The notes: generated by a model from the letters alone, not told the origin. 36,639 nucleotides of DNA from an uncultured bacterium (GCA_905215335.1 CAJMPQ010000016.1:1-36639); one strand, 5' to 3'; positions 15,880-24,987 are shown, counted from the stretch's first letter. Made by a program: numbers and translations.

Positions 15880-16808
15880 ATAAAAATTCAAAAATAGCAG
15901 TTTTATGTGGCGGTATGTCTTCTGAGGCAGAAATTTCAAGACGCTCAGGTAAAGGTTGTTTTGACGCATTACAAAGACTTGGTTATAAAAATGCAGAACT
16001 TGTTGAAGTTGATGAAAATATTGCTCAAAAACTTCAAGATGGAAAATATGATTATGCATATAACGTACTTCATGGAAAATATGGTGAAGATGGTTGTATT
16101 CAAGGTATTTTAGAAATTTTAAAAATACCTTATACAGGTTGTGGTGTAATGTCTTCTGCAATCTGTATGAATAAAGAATATACAAAAAGAATTTTAGCAA
16201 CTTGTTCTGATATTCCTCTTGCAAAATCAGCTTTTGTAAGAAAAGGGGAAGATGTTATGGAAAAAACAAAAGATTTAAAATTCCCTGTATTTACAAAACC
16301 TGTATCAGAAGGTTCAAGTTTTGGTATGACAAAGGTTAATTCAAGAGATGAATTAAAAGCGGCTTATGATGAAGCTGTAAAATATAATGATGATGTATTG
16401 ATTGAAGAATTTATTGAAGGAGCATTTGTTACAGTTGGTGTTTTAGAACAAGATGGTAAGAATTTCGCAACTGAAATACTTGAAATCAGACCTAAAAATG
16501 AATGGTATGATTTTGAAGCTAAATATACTCCTGGTATGTCAGAATTTATTTTACCGGCAGAATTGGATGCAGAATTAACTCAAAAAGTTAAGGATATTGC
16601 GGTTAAATCTCATGAAACAGCAGGATGCAGAGGTGTATCAAGAGTAGATTTTATGATTTCAAAAGATGGAATTCCTTATGTTATCGAAATTAATACATCA
16701 CCAGGTATGACAGCAACAAGTGATTTGCCTGCTCAATCAAAAGTAATGGGTATTAGTTATGATAATTTAGTTCAAATTATTTTAAATGGAGCTGGTTTAA
16801 ATAAATAA
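15855..16808 (+). CDS. ddl: D-alanine--D-alanine ligase
   Basis: A 317-residue ATP-grasp ligase making D-Ala-D-Ala for the wall peptide. Recognisable segments are LCGGMSSEAEISRRSG near the start, YTGCGVMSSAICMNKEYTK near 90-110, FTKPVSEGSSFGM near 148-160 and the metal-binding VIEINTSPGMT near 275-290. AAGGA nine bases upstream supports the ATG at 15855 inside the 3' end of murB. Its stop shares one base with the next start (TAATG). Confidence 0.95.
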   Translation: MQNIVQKIDKNSKIAVLCGGMSSEAEISRRSGKGCFDALQRLGYKNAELVEVDENIAQKLQDGKYDYAYNVLHGKYGEDGCIQGILEILKIPYTGCGVMSSAICMNKEYTKRILATCSDIPLAKSAFVRKGEDVMEKTKDLKFPVFTKPVSEGSSFGMTKVNSRDELKAAYDEAVKYNDDVLIEEFIEGAFVTVGVLEQDGKNFATEILEIRPKNEWYDFEAKYTPGMSEFILPAELDAELTQKVKDIAVKSHETAGCRGVSRVDFMISKDGIPYVIEINTSPGMTATSDLPAQSKVMGISYDNLVQIILNGAGLNK

Positions 16809-17701
16809 TGACAGAAGATGAAAAATACCACAAACATACAGAAGAAGAAGAGTTGCAAGATGAATTTGAACTCGCAAAACATTCTGTAAAACATAAGCAA
16901 ATAGAAAGAAAGATTCGTAAGAAAAGAAAAAAATTAAATCGATTAAAATCTTTCTTGAGATTTGTTGTGCTTATTGTTTTGGTAGTTTTAACATATTACT
17001 TTGTCAAACTTCCTCAATGGTATCTTCCAAAAGATGCTTTTACTCAAAAAGATGGCAAGGTTGTAGAAATTGTTAATAATCATATTGTTCCAACTTCAGT
17101 TGCGCATCAGTATTTGAAAGATGTTAAAGTGACTAATGTTCCAATCTTTTTTATGCAGGTAACACCTATTAAAAAAGCATTATTTAAAATTCCTGTTATC
17201 AAGAACATTTATGTAAGGCGTTATGGATTCCCTGCAAGAATTCAGATTATTCTTAGAGAGCGCGAACCTATTGCTGTAATTAAGACGGATTTGAAGGCTA
17301 AGCCCGTTGCGTTTTTCACATCAGATGGGATTTTAATTCCAAATATGCAATATATGGCTCTTGCGGATACTTCTTCAATGTTGAAGATTCTAACAAATAC
17401 TCCTCAATTAGGAAAAACTTGGACAGTAAAAAAAGTTCGTGAAGTTGAAAAAGTTGTTAAAGCTGTCGAATCTTATTCTGGTGAAAAAGTTGAATATATT
17501 GACATGCGTAAACCGAATGATGTTTTTGTGAAAATTCAGACAACCAGCATAAGACTTGGCGTATTAGATAGTTCGGTATTTGAAAGAATTAAGAGAATTT
17601 ACACAATTTTACCGCAAATCCAAGAAGTAGATAGCCAAGTTAAGTATATTGATTTAAGTTGGGATAAGGTAAACTATTTAAAATTGAAAAAATCTAAATA
17701 A
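16808..17701 (+). CDS. FtsQ/DivIB-like cell-division protein
   Basis: The 297-residue product has a highly charged cytoplasmic N-terminus (about 1-48), one membrane span (about 50-66, RFVVLIVLVVLTYYF) and an extracytoplasmic POTRA-like part containing PVIKNIYVRRYGFPARIQIILREREP, the FtsQ-type signature region. The family links early and late division proteins. Position after murC-murB-ddl, as in dcw clusters, strongly supports the call. I leave the symbol empty because identity is low and ftsA and ftsZ do not follow. Confidence 0.8.
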   Translation: MTEDEKYHKHTEEEELQDEFELAKHSVKHKQIERKIRKKRKKLNRLKSFLRFVVLIVLVVLTYYFVKLPQWYLPKDAFTQKDGKVVEIVNNHIVPTSVAHQYLKDVKVTNVPIFFMQVTPIKKALFKIPVIKNIYVRRYGFPARIQIILREREPIAVIKTDLKAKPVAFFTSDGILIPNMQYMALADTSSMLKILTNTPQLGKTWTVKKVREVEKVVKAVESYSGEKVEYIDMRKPNDVFVKIQTTSIRLGVLDSSVFERIKRIYTILPQIQEVDSQVKYIDLSWDKVNYLKLKKSK

Positions 17702-17702
17702 T

Positions 17703-18584
17703 ATGAGTTTTAATGATAAATATAAAGAAATAAGGCTATTGGCAAAGAAAGAAATTTCAGTAATTGAAGAAAAAATGGTATCTTCAATTCAAGTTCGTGA
17801 GCCTTTAAAATCTTATATTATAGAATTTTTAATGTCTCCATCAAAAAGAATCCGTCCATTTTTAGCAATTATTTATATGAAAGCTTGTGGGTATGAATTG
17901 ACAGATGAGCAGTTAGAACTTTTAACTACAATTGAACTTGTTCATAATGCTTCATTAATTCATGATGATATTATTGATGAAAGTAAATTCCGCCGCGGAC
18001 ATAAAACTATTTCCGAAAATTTTGACAATAAATTGGGTGTAATTTCAGGAGATTATATTTTATCTGTTGCAATGGAAAAAATTGCAGATCTTGGTTCTAT
18101 TGAAATATTACGCAAGTTTTCTGATACATTGAAACAAATGTGTATTGGAGAAATTAATCAAAATTTTGATAGATTTAAAATTGGTACTATTGAAGATTAT
18201 ATTGAAAAGTCTAAAAATAAAACAGCTTATCTTTTTGAAACAGCTTTAATTTGCACCGCATTATTGTGTAAAGATAAATTGGATTTAAAAAAGATTTCAG
18301 ATTTTGCGCTAAATGTTGGAATTGCTTTTCAAATAAGAGATGATTTAATGAATTTCACTAAGAATGAACCATCTAAACCTTTTAATAATGATGTAGCAGA
18401 TGGTATTTATACAGCCCCAATTATATATGCCGGTAGTGTTGAAGGTTATCGTTCAGGTATTGAAAAAACAAAAACTTTGTTGAATAATTATGTAAATAGT
18501 GCAATATCTGACATAGAGTTATTGCCGAATAATGAATTTAAAACTGCACTAAGAGAGTTTTTGGAGCTTTTGAATAATGACTAA
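17703..18584 (+). CDS. Trans-polyprenyl diphosphate synthase
   Basis: A 293-residue protein of the chain-elongating prenyltransferase family (IspA/IspB/CrtE). The first Asp-rich motif is LIHDDIIDES (DDIID at 88-92) followed by RRGH; KRIRPFL near 49-55 binds IPP. The second motif reads QIRDDLMNF (213-217), with Asn where the family's second DDxxD has its final Asp. LNVGIAFQ precedes it and NDVADGIYTAPIIYA follows. Chain length cannot be predicted. It lies in the wall operon, so a role in lipid carrier or quinone side-chain supply is possible. It overlaps lepB by eight bases. Confidence 0.88.
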   Translation: MSFNDKYKEIRLLAKKEISVIEEKMVSSIQVREPLKSYIIEFLMSPSKRIRPFLAIIYMKACGYELTDEQLELLTTIELVHNASLIHDDIIDESKFRRGHKTISENFDNKLGVISGDYILSVAMEKIADLGSIEILRKFSDTLKQMCIGEINQNFDRFKIGTIEDYIEKSKNKTAYLFETALICTALLCKDKLDLKKISDFALNVGIAFQIRDDLMNFTKNEPSKPFNNDVADGIYTAPIIYAGSVEGYRSGIEKTKTLLNNYVNSAISDIELLPNNEFKTALREFLELLNND

Positions 18585-19374
18585 AATAAATCAATGGTGG
18601 GAAAGTTATAAAACTAGAATAAAAGAAAAACAAGAAGCAAATTGGATGCATTTTAAGGCCAAATTACCAGCAGAAATGCAAATAAAGCTTGATAAGTTTG
18701 AGGATTGGTATAGAAATTATAAAGAAAGTGCAGCTTGTGAAGTTATTGAAACAATTGTTTTTGTTTTGGTAATGGTAATTATAATAAGATTTTTTGTTGG
18801 TGAAATCAGATGGATTCCATCAGGATCAATGCATCCGACATTAGTGGAAGATGACAGGATTGTTGTCGAAAGATATTCAAGATTTTTCTCAGGCCCAGAA
18901 CGTGGAGATATTATGGTATTTTATCCACCATCAACCACATTATCAAGAAAACCGTTAAAATTATTATCACGATTAACAGGTTTTTGGTGTAAGGATGTGG
19001 CATATATAAAACGTGTTGTTGGTATGCCTGGTGATAAAATTGAAATCAAACCTGAAAAAGATGGTTCTGCATATGTTTATATAAACGATAAAAAATATAA
19101 AGAAGATTATATAAAAAGCATTTATGAATATCCACCTTGTCCAGATAAAGATACAGATCCATTAATGCTTTTAAGTGATCAAGTGATGAAGTGCGGTCCT
19201 TTTGTGCTTGATAAGGACAGCTATTTTATGATGGGTGATAATCGTGGAAACTCCCAAGATAGTAGATATTGGGGAACTTTAAAGCGTGATCGTTTTATTG
19301 GCCGTGCTGTTCTTGTCTTTTGGCCTTTAAGTCGAATGAAAGTGCTTCATAGATTACAAAACCCAATTAACTAA
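18577..19374 (+). CDS. lepB: Signal peptidase I
   Basis: The 265-residue membrane peptidase removes signal peptides from exported proteins. It has one span (about 56-75), the Ser nucleophile Ser84 in PSGSMHPTL, the general-base Lys145 in YIKRVVGMPGD and the MMGDNRGNSQDSRYWG box near 215. A basic N-terminus of about 50 residues precedes the span. The order fits an S26A-type enzyme. It is the last gene of the operon and its end overlaps by eight bases the end of the convergent unknown gene. It is the natural processing enzyme for the exported proteins elsewhere in this window. Confidence 0.95.
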   Translation: MTKINQWWESYKTRIKEKQEANWMHFKAKLPAEMQIKLDKFEDWYRNYKESAACEVIETIVFVLVMVIIIRFFVGEIRWIPSGSMHPTLVEDDRIVVERYSRFFSGPERGDIMVFYPPSTTLSRKPLKLLSRLTGFWCKDVAYIKRVVGMPGDKIEIKPEKDGSAYVYINDKKYKEDYIKSIYEYPPCPDKDTDPLMLLSDQVMKCGPFVLDKDSYFMMGDNRGNSQDSRYWGTLKRDRFIGRAVLVFWPLSRMKVLHRLQNPIN

Positions 19375-19756
19375 GTAAGTGATAATACTTCATATAATCA
19401 GACATGATAAGAGAACTTGTTCCATTTGCAACATTTGCTTTAACAATTTGGTCTTTATCTTGACTGGTTTGTTTATCAACTTTTGAAGATTCTTGGTTTT
19501 GCGGTTTTTGCGCTTGTTGTTTTTGAACTTCTTGAGCTTCTTCAATATAAGCTTCAATTCGATCCATAATTTGAGAATGAAGTTTGACATCACCTGCAAA
19601 TGTACCAGTGGATTGTACTCCTGCAGTGTCTAAATCTTCAAGAATTTGTTCCCATTGGTTATAATTAGTTATATTTGTGCCTTGAGCTTGTGCAGCTGCT
19701 TGCGCTTTCCGTAATTCATCAATTGATTTGATATCTTCTACATTGTCCATTGCCAT
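19367..19756 (-). CDS. Small cytoplasmic unknown protein, Gln-rich
   Basis: The 129-residue product has no signal peptide or membrane segment. The first 75 residues look helical (KSIDELRKAQAAAQ and KLHSQIMDRIEAYIEEA) and a Gln/Ser/Asp/Lys-rich linker follows. AAGTAAGGAGAG lies upstream of the ATG. It overlaps the 3' end of lepB on the other strand. I do not recognise the family. Confidence 0.6.
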   Translation of the reverse strand: MAMDNVEDIKSIDELRKAQAAAQAQGTNITNYNQWEQILEDLDTAGVQSTGTFAGDVKLHSQIMDRIEAYIEEAQEVQKQQAQKPQNQESSKVDKQTSQDKDQIVKANVANGTSSLIMSDYMKYYHLLS

Positions 19757-19850
19757 GGATTTACTCTCCTTACTTAAAAACTTCTTATCTATAATATATA
19801 AGTTTTTTTCAGGTGGGTGATTTCAGAAATATAATTTTTCGTAACAAAAG

Positions 19851-20636
19851 TTAATAAAGAATTTCTTTTAAATTTGTGATTATACTATCAAGAATTTCGA
19901 GAGTTTTGTCATTAGGTTGTCGTAACAATTGGGAGATATTATTTTCAAAATCTTTTGGAAGTTTTGAACAATTCTTTTGTGCATATTGGATTAAACGTTT
20001 TTCTCCAGGGTGTAGCAGTTCGTTTGTTGCAAAAATTATATCAAAATAACTTGCCAGAAATGCTGAAATTCTATGGTTAATACTATTGATATCATTACGA
20101 TTAATAGCTTTTTGTATTTGTTCATAATAAGAGGCAAAAGGCTTATCTTTTAATAACATTAAATTTCTTTTTATGATGTTGTTTTTTAATTTAGTTGGAT
20201 ATGGTGTGTTTATATGTTCTTTTAAATGATTAAGCCAATTATCTTTATCAAAAAGAATTTGTAAATTTTTTAGAGTATACAAAAAACAAGTTGTATAACC
20301 ATTTGATGGATAATGTTTGTTCCAAATATTTTGTATGGTATTTTCAAACCAATCAATATTCCAGTACATAACATCCAGTTGTTTATTTAATTTGTCAACA
20401 AAATATTCATCTCCAGGGCCAAAATATTCTCCTCCAACTTCATAGTTTTGGGAATATTGTTTTGTTAGAGTAAGGCGTTTTTCAATAGGTATATCTTTTG
20501 TTATAAAAATATAAATGTCGATATCAGAGCTATTATCAGATGTGTTACCTGCTGTAGAACCACCTATGGCTATAGCTTGAACTTCTGGGAATTGTTTATA
20601 TTTATCTATAATCGTTTCAAATAGTGTATTATCCAT
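19851..20636 (-). CDS. Nucleotidyltransferase-fold protein with helical C-terminus
   Basis: A 261-residue protein beginning with the pol-beta nucleotidyltransferase signature: AIAIGGSTAGNTSDNSSDIDIYIF (GGS plus DxD-type acidic pair) near 22-45. The remaining 200 residues are helical and resemble DUF4037-type or aminoglycoside/streptomycin-nucleotidyltransferase-like proteins, but no precise substrate is supported. A TTGACA-N16-TATTAT promoter ends eight bases from the ATG without a Shine-Dalgarno sequence. Likely leaderless. Confidence 0.7.
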   Translation of the reverse strand: MDNTLFETIIDKYKQFPEVQAIAIGGSTAGNTSDNSSDIDIYIFITKDIPIEKRLTLTKQYSQNYEVGGEYFGPGDEYFVDKLNKQLDVMYWNIDWFENTIQNIWNKHYPSNGYTTCFLYTLKNLQILFDKDNWLNHLKEHINTPYPTKLKNNIIKRNLMLLKDKPFASYYEQIQKAINRNDINSINHRISAFLASYFDIIFATNELLHPGEKRLIQYAQKNCSKLPKDFENNISQLLRQPNDKTLEILDSIITNLKEILY

Positions 20637-20644
20637 ATAAATTT

Positions 20645-20672
20645 ATAATAAATTTTTATGTTATTTTGTCAA
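20645..20672 (-). promoter_or_regulatory. Promoter of the nucleotidyltransferase-fold gene
   Basis: TTGACA (20672-20667, minus) and TATTAT (20650-20645) are 16 bases apart. The ATG at 20636 is eight bases after the -10, so the transcript probably starts at or within a few bases of the start codon. Confidence 0.6.
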
Positions 20673-20702
20673 ATTTGTAATTTTTAAAAAAAATTAATAG
20701 CC

Positions 20703-20720
20703 ACATGGCGGTAGCCATGT
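20703..20720. repeat. Small hairpin upstream of an exported protein gene
   Basis: ACATGGC, loop GGTA, GCCATGT: a 7-bp perfect stem about 40 bases before the start of the next gene. No long T tract follows. It may be a 5' leader hairpin. Confidence 0.45.
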
Positions 20721-20760
20721 TGTTAATATTTTTGTAAAATACATAAAAAAGGTGGATGTT

Positions 20761-21291
20761 TTGAAGAAGATAGTATCATTATTATTGAGTTTATTATTAG
20801 TTTTTCAATTTTCAATATTGAATGTAAGTGCTAAAACTATTACGACAAAAGTTAAAGCAGGTACAACAATTCCTATAGCTTTAGAAACTGAACAAACAAG
20901 CAAAACTGTTGCTGTAGGGCATAAGTTGCAGGCTATAATTCAGGAAGATGTTGTTATTGATAATATTCTTGTTTTTAAAAAAGGAGATAGAGCAACATTA
21001 AATGTCGTTCAAAATAAAAAAGCCGGATTTGTTGGTATTCCAGGAGAAATGACAATTTCTGGTGGAAATATTTTTGATGCAAATAATGAAAGTCATTTAA
21101 TTGATTTTACTCAAAATTATGTGGGTAAAGAAAAAACTTGGCCTAAAGTTTGTTTAGTTTGCGGTGTATTCATTATTCTTGCACCATTAGCATTATTTGG
21201 ATTTGTGAAAGGTGGTCAAGCTGAAATTCAGCCAAATATGATTTTACAGGTGAGAACTGTTCAAGAATTTGATTTTGTGGAAAATTTATAA
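20761..21291 (+). CDS. Exported or membrane-anchored unknown protein
   Basis: I place the start at TTG 20761, five bases after GGTGG, giving MKKIVSLLLSLLLVFQ and a standard signal peptide cut near NVSA (residue 24). A GTG at 20752 would sit inside that ribosome site. The rest is about 150 residues with a beta-rich region and a second hydrophobic segment near the C-terminus (VCLVCGVFIILAPLALFGFV), so it may be anchored to the inner membrane. No family recognised. Confidence 0.6.
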   Translation: MKKIVSLLLSLLLVFQFSILNVSAKTITTKVKAGTTIPIALETEQTSKTVAVGHKLQAIIQEDVVIDNILVFKKGDRATLNVVQNKKAGFVGIPGEMTISGGNIFDANNESHLIDFTQNYVGKEKTWPKVCLVCGVFIILAPLALFGFVKGGQAEIQPNMILQVRTVQEFDFVENL

Positions 21292-21528
21292 ATACAAATA
21301 AAAAAGGCACTGAAATATATTCAGCACCCAGAATGATTGATTATGATGGATGATTCGATTGTTTTTTATTTTCCCCTAAAATTCTTTATTTTCCCCAATT
21401 TCTTGAATTGAATTTCGTCTTATTCTTTGACGATTTTTGATTTTCCCATTTTCTTTTTCTTTAGAATTCCCTTACATTTATATAAACGTTTTTGGGTATG
21501 AAGAATTGCCATAATGTTTATATACTCA
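21292..21528. other. Intergenic spacer with pyrimidine-rich repeats
   Basis: A 237-base spacer between convergent genes. It holds a weak interrupted hairpin near 21305-21330 and T/C-rich stretches in which TTATTTTCCCC occurs twice (near 21365 and 21386). No convincing open frame, tRNA or strong terminator was seen. Confidence 0.4.
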
Positions 21529-22311
21529 TTAACAATTCTTAACATTAACTGGGGAAGCTTGTGGAGTAACTGATTTTACTAATGCTTGGAATAAAAATGG
21601 ATGTACTTTTCCGCTTTTTACATCACCATAAATGATTGTTAAAGCTTTTTTAGGGGAGTAAGCTTCTTTATAAACACGTTTTTCTGTTAATGCTGAATAT
21701 TTATCTGCAAGATTTAGGATTTGCAAGTTGATATCTGGTATGAAATTCTTGCGAACATTTCCTGTTTCTTCATAATTGTCATGATGGTATCTAATTAAGT
21801 CAAGAACTTCATTATTAACACCAGAATTCTTTAAAAGTTGATAGCCTAATTCTGTATGCAGATCCATAATTTTATGTTCTTCAGGAGTAAGCTTCCCATT
21901 TTTGTTTAAAATTTCAGGAGGAATAAGAACTTTACCAAAATCATGAAGCATTGCACCATCTTTTAAGTTTTTAAGATTAACTTGTTGTTTTAAAGCTTGA
22001 GGAAGATTTTGTGCAATTTTTACTGCAACTTCTTGAGTATCTTTGCAGTGGTGTTCCATCAAGTCTTTTAACTCTTCCATATTTAAGCGTACAGGCATTT
22101 TATTTGGAACTAGAATTTGTCTGATTTCAGGATTTTGTGAAATCATTTTACGAATTTCAAGTTCATTAAAAAATCTTGTCGGCGAATTATTTTGGAATGT
22201 ATCAGGAGCTTGTGTTTGTCCAAAATAAATTTTATTGCCAAATCTATTAAATTGTATATTCGGATTCAAACCAATGTTATATTGGCTTGGATTAAATATT
22301 TCCAATCCCAC
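21529..22311 (-). CDS. HD-domain protein with degenerate GYP motif
   Basis: A 260-residue protein of the HD-GYP superfamily. The HD pair is His123-Asp124 (MLHDFGKVLIPPEIL), with LTPEE and His152 (LHTELGY), His176-His177 (RYHHDNY) and Asp203 (NLADKYSALTEKRVY). In classical c-di-GMP phosphodiesterases the segment after HHE is D-G-S-G-Y-P; here it is ETGNVRKNF. The metal ligands are therefore largely present but the GYP signature is lost, and its activity on cyclic dinucleotides is uncertain. There is no signal peptide or receiver domain. The first 70 residues are unlike any domain I recognise. Confidence 0.75.
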   Translation of the reverse strand: MGLEIFNPSQYNIGLNPNIQFNRFGNKIYFGQTQAPDTFQNNSPTRFFNELEIRKMISQNPEIRQILVPNKMPVRLNMEELKDLMEHHCKDTQEVAVKIAQNLPQALKQQVNLKNLKDGAMLHDFGKVLIPPEILNKNGKLTPEEHKIMDLHTELGYQLLKNSGVNNEVLDLIRYHHDNYEETGNVRKNFIPDINLQILNLADKYSALTEKRVYKEAYSPKKALTIIYGDVKSGKVHPFLFQALVKSVTPQASPVNVKNC

Positions 22312-22449
22312 TAATTGACCACACTTAATTTTTAAACACTTCTACACTTATTTATATAAACAAATTTATTATAGAAAAATTGCTTTTGAGATTAAAAAAA
22401 TGTAAAAATTTTTAATATAAATAATTTTTAGTGCTAAAATAAAATCGTT

Positions 22450-23409
22450 ATGAAAGAGATAAAGAATGTTTTAATCTGCGGGATAGGTGCAGTAGGTTCC
22501 ATTTACGCCAATAAAATAAATGAATATGATAATAATTCATTAAGAGTTTTAGTTGATAAAAATAGATTAGAAAGTTATACTAAAAACCCTAAAATATTTA
22601 ATGGTAAACCATTATATTTTAATTATGTATTACCTGAAAATAAAGATTTCAAAGCTGATTTGATTATAATTGCGACAAAATTTGATGGATTAAATGACGT
22701 AATTAGAAATATTGAAAATTTTGTGAAAGAAGACACGATAATTTTATCACTTTTAAATGGTGTAATTAGTGAAGAGGTTATTTCGGTCAAATATGGATGG
22801 AAACATACGTTACTTTCATATTTTATAGGTCATAGTGCAATGCGTACTGGTAATAATATTACCCATGATGGTGTTGGTATTATTGTTTATGGTGTGAAAA
22901 ATTCACAAGTGACAGATGTTGTTGATGTTGAAGTTGTTAAAAATTATTTTGATAAAGTTGGAATTGATTATAGTATTCCTGAAGATATGCAGCGTGCGTT
23001 GTGGTTAAAATATATGCTGAATGTTAGTTCTAATCAGACTTCTGCTATTTTGCGAACTACATTTGGACAAATGCAATCTAATAAACATTTTATGGATTTG
23101 ATTGTGAAAATTATGAAAGAAGTTCAAAGTATTGCAAAAGCTGAGGGCGTTAAGAATACAGAGACCATGATAGATGAAGCATTAGTAACTTTTAACAAAA
23201 TGATTCCTGAGGGTAAAACTTCTATGCTTCAAGATGTTGAAGCTGGTAGAAAAACAGAAGTTGCTATGTTTGCAGGAACAATGGTAGATTTTGGACATAA
23301 ACATAATATTCCAACTCCATACAATCAAGTTCTAAAGGATTTAGTTGAAATTATTCATGAAGAATTTGATAAAAAGGCTCAGCAAAAAGTTCTTCAGTCT
23401 GTGGTGTAA
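22450..23409 (+). CDS. panE: 2-dehydropantoate 2-reductase
   Basis: The 319-residue product is a ketopantoate reductase-type protein (NADPH-dependent, coenzyme A pathway). It has an N-terminal dinucleotide loop (LICGIGAVGSIYA, residues 8-20), LLNGV near 118 and a helical C-terminal domain with the catalytic Lys region (ALWLKYMLNVSSNQTSA). TAAAAT boxes 4-9 bases from the ATG and no Shine-Dalgarno sequence suggest a leaderless mRNA. Some members act on other substrates, so the exact substrate is not certain. Its stop abuts the end of the convergent ispD without any spacer. Confidence 0.8.
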   Translation: MKEIKNVLICGIGAVGSIYANKINEYDNNSLRVLVDKNRLESYTKNPKIFNGKPLYFNYVLPENKDFKADLIIIATKFDGLNDVIRNIENFVKEDTIILSLLNGVISEEVISVKYGWKHTLLSYFIGHSAMRTGNNITHDGVGIIVYGVKNSQVTDVVDVEVVKNYFDKVGIDYSIPEDMQRALWLKYMLNVSSNQTSAILRTTFGQMQSNKHFMDLIVKIMKEVQSIAKAEGVKNTETMIDEALVTFNKMIPEGKTSMLQDVEAGRKTEVAMFAGTMVDFGHKHNIPTPYNQVLKDLVEIIHEEFDKKAQQKVLQSVV

Positions 23410-24063
23410 TTATTGTAAATAAATTTCAGCAAGAGCTAAATCCGCTTTTGTTGTTACTTTTATATTTCTATAATCTCCTTCAACGATATAAACATCTTTG
23501 CCTAGAGCTTCAATCATTCCGGCATCATCGGTATAAGTGTCGTTTTGAAGTTTTTCATGAGCATGTTTGATTAAGCTAAATTCAAATGCTTGTGGAGTTT
23601 GGGTATTGTATAATTTTGAGCGGTCTATTGTACGAATTATTTTTCCTGATTCATCTACTTCTTTAATTGTATCAATAGTCTTTGTCATAACAGAAATTGC
23701 TTTTTTCTTTATAACTTCATTTTTTACTTTTTCAATAATTTCAGGAGTTATCATAGGTCTTGCGCCATCATGAATTAGGACATAATCACAGTTTTTGATT
23801 GCTTTTAGACCATTAAATACGGAAGCTTGGCGAGAGTTGCCTCCTTCAATTATTTTTACTGATGTATATTCTTTAAACATGTCAGATAATGTGTCTATGA
23901 TAGATTTGTTTGCACAAATTATTATTTCTTCAATATTAGAATTTAAAAATGCTTCTATTGTATATTTGATAATTTCTTTGTTATGGATTTTTTCTAATAA
24001 TTTGTTTGTGTTTCCAAATCTTGAAGATGTTCCACCAGCTGTAATTATTGCACTAAATTTCAT
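23410..24063 (-). CDS. ispD: 2-C-methyl-D-erythritol 4-phosphate cytidylyltransferase
   Basis: The start is placed at ATG 24063 (MKFSAIITAGGTSSRFG), preceded by GGAG; a longer frame to 24111 adds 16 residues with no family similarity. The protein makes CDP-methylerythritol in the non-mevalonate isoprenoid pathway. The nucleotide loop TAGGTSSRFGNTNKLL, VLIHDGARPMIT and TDDAGMIEA are the expected motifs, and the length (about 217 residues) is normal. It overlaps thiL by 11 bases and is likely translated from the same mRNA. It supplies the isoprenoid precursors used by the prenyl synthase in the wall operon. Confidence 0.92.
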   Translation of the reverse strand: MKFSAIITAGGTSSRFGNTNKLLEKIHNKEIIKYTIEAFLNSNIEEIIICANKSIIDTLSDMFKEYTSVKIIEGGNSRQASVFNGLKAIKNCDYVLIHDGARPMITPEIIEKVKNEVIKKKAISVMTKTIDTIKEVDESGKIIRTIDRSKLYNTQTPQAFEFSLIKHAHEKLQNDTYTDDAGMIEALGKDVYIVEGDYRNIKVTTKADLALAEIYLQ

Positions 24064-24982
24064 TGTTTCGCTCCGTTGTTTTAAAATGGTTGAAAAGTTT
24101 TTCTTCAACATCTTTTTTTGTATAGTGTTGAATTGTGTTATTAATTTTTAAATCAACTCCAAAACCTTCTTTAACTTTTCCAATTACAATTCCATCTTGA
24201 TAATTTGGGTCAACGGTTGCAACAATTTGGTAATCTTCACCACCAAATAAGATTAAATTTTGCCAATTAGAAAAGCTTTTTATGTCTTTATCAAAAGGAA
24301 TTTTATCAAAATCTATTTCTAATAAAACATTACTTTCATTTGCAATTGCAGATAGTGCATCCATTAAGCCATCAGAAGTATCCATCATAGCATAAGGACC
24401 TTTTTGAGTTGTGGAAATATTTTTTCCAAATTCGATTTGAGCTTCTGGTTCAAGATGTGCTTTTATAAGTTGTTTTGGCTCTGTTTTTTTATCCAGAAGT
24501 AATTTTAGTCCGGCAGCACTTGATCCGTGTAATCCGGATATAATTACTTTTTGACCTACTTGAGCATTCTTACGAGATGAAATATTGCGGTTATGAGTTG
24601 ATCCTATCGCGCATATTGAAATATAAATCTTTTCAGCACCTGTTATATCTCCACCAACAATTTGAATTTGCTCACCACAAGCTTTTTTAGCACCTTCATA
24701 AAATTCTTTTACAAAATTTGTATCGATGTATTGTGGTAAAGATAGAGATACAGTTAAGTATTTGATATCTGCTCCGCTTGCTGCAACATCAGAAACATTT
24801 ACCATTACAGATTTATATCCAAGTTGAAATGGTGTTATAAAATCCATACAAAAATGTACATCTTCAACTAAGCTGTCTTGAGTTATAACAATGCCCAAAT
24901 CTTTTAAATAGGCACAATCATCTCCTATATATTTGGAGTCGAGTAAATTCTTTATTAGTGAAATAAATTCTTTTTCTTTCAT
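24053..24982 (-). CDS. thiL: Thiamine-monophosphate kinase
   Basis: A 309-residue ATP-dependent kinase making thiamine diphosphate. N-terminal IGDDCAYL, ITQDSLVEDVHF and NVSDVAASGAD carry the metal-binding Asp residues. GGDITGAEKIYIS, the hinge MMDTSDGLMDAL and FGGEDYQIVAT are all typical of ThiL. It lies five bases after the GGDEF gene and overlaps ispD, forming a compact minus-strand operon. Confidence 0.93.
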   Translation of the reverse strand: MKEKEFISLIKNLLDSKYIGDDCAYLKDLGIVITQDSLVEDVHFCMDFITPFQLGYKSVMVNVSDVAASGADIKYLTVSLSLPQYIDTNFVKEFYEGAKKACGEQIQIVGGDITGAEKIYISICAIGSTHNRNISSRKNAQVGQKVIISGLHGSSAAGLKLLLDKKTEPKQLIKAHLEPEAQIEFGKNISTTQKGPYAMMDTSDGLMDALSAIANESNVLLEIDFDKIPFDKDIKSFSNWQNLILFGGEDYQIVATVDPNYQDGIVIGKVKEGFGVDLKINNTIQHYTKKDVEEKLFNHFKTTERNNEI

Positions 24983-24987
24983 TATGA

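Noticed and set aside
21303..21330. Hairpin after the exported protein at 20761
   Set aside because: The stem has a two-base interruption and no T tract follows, so I did not call it a terminator.
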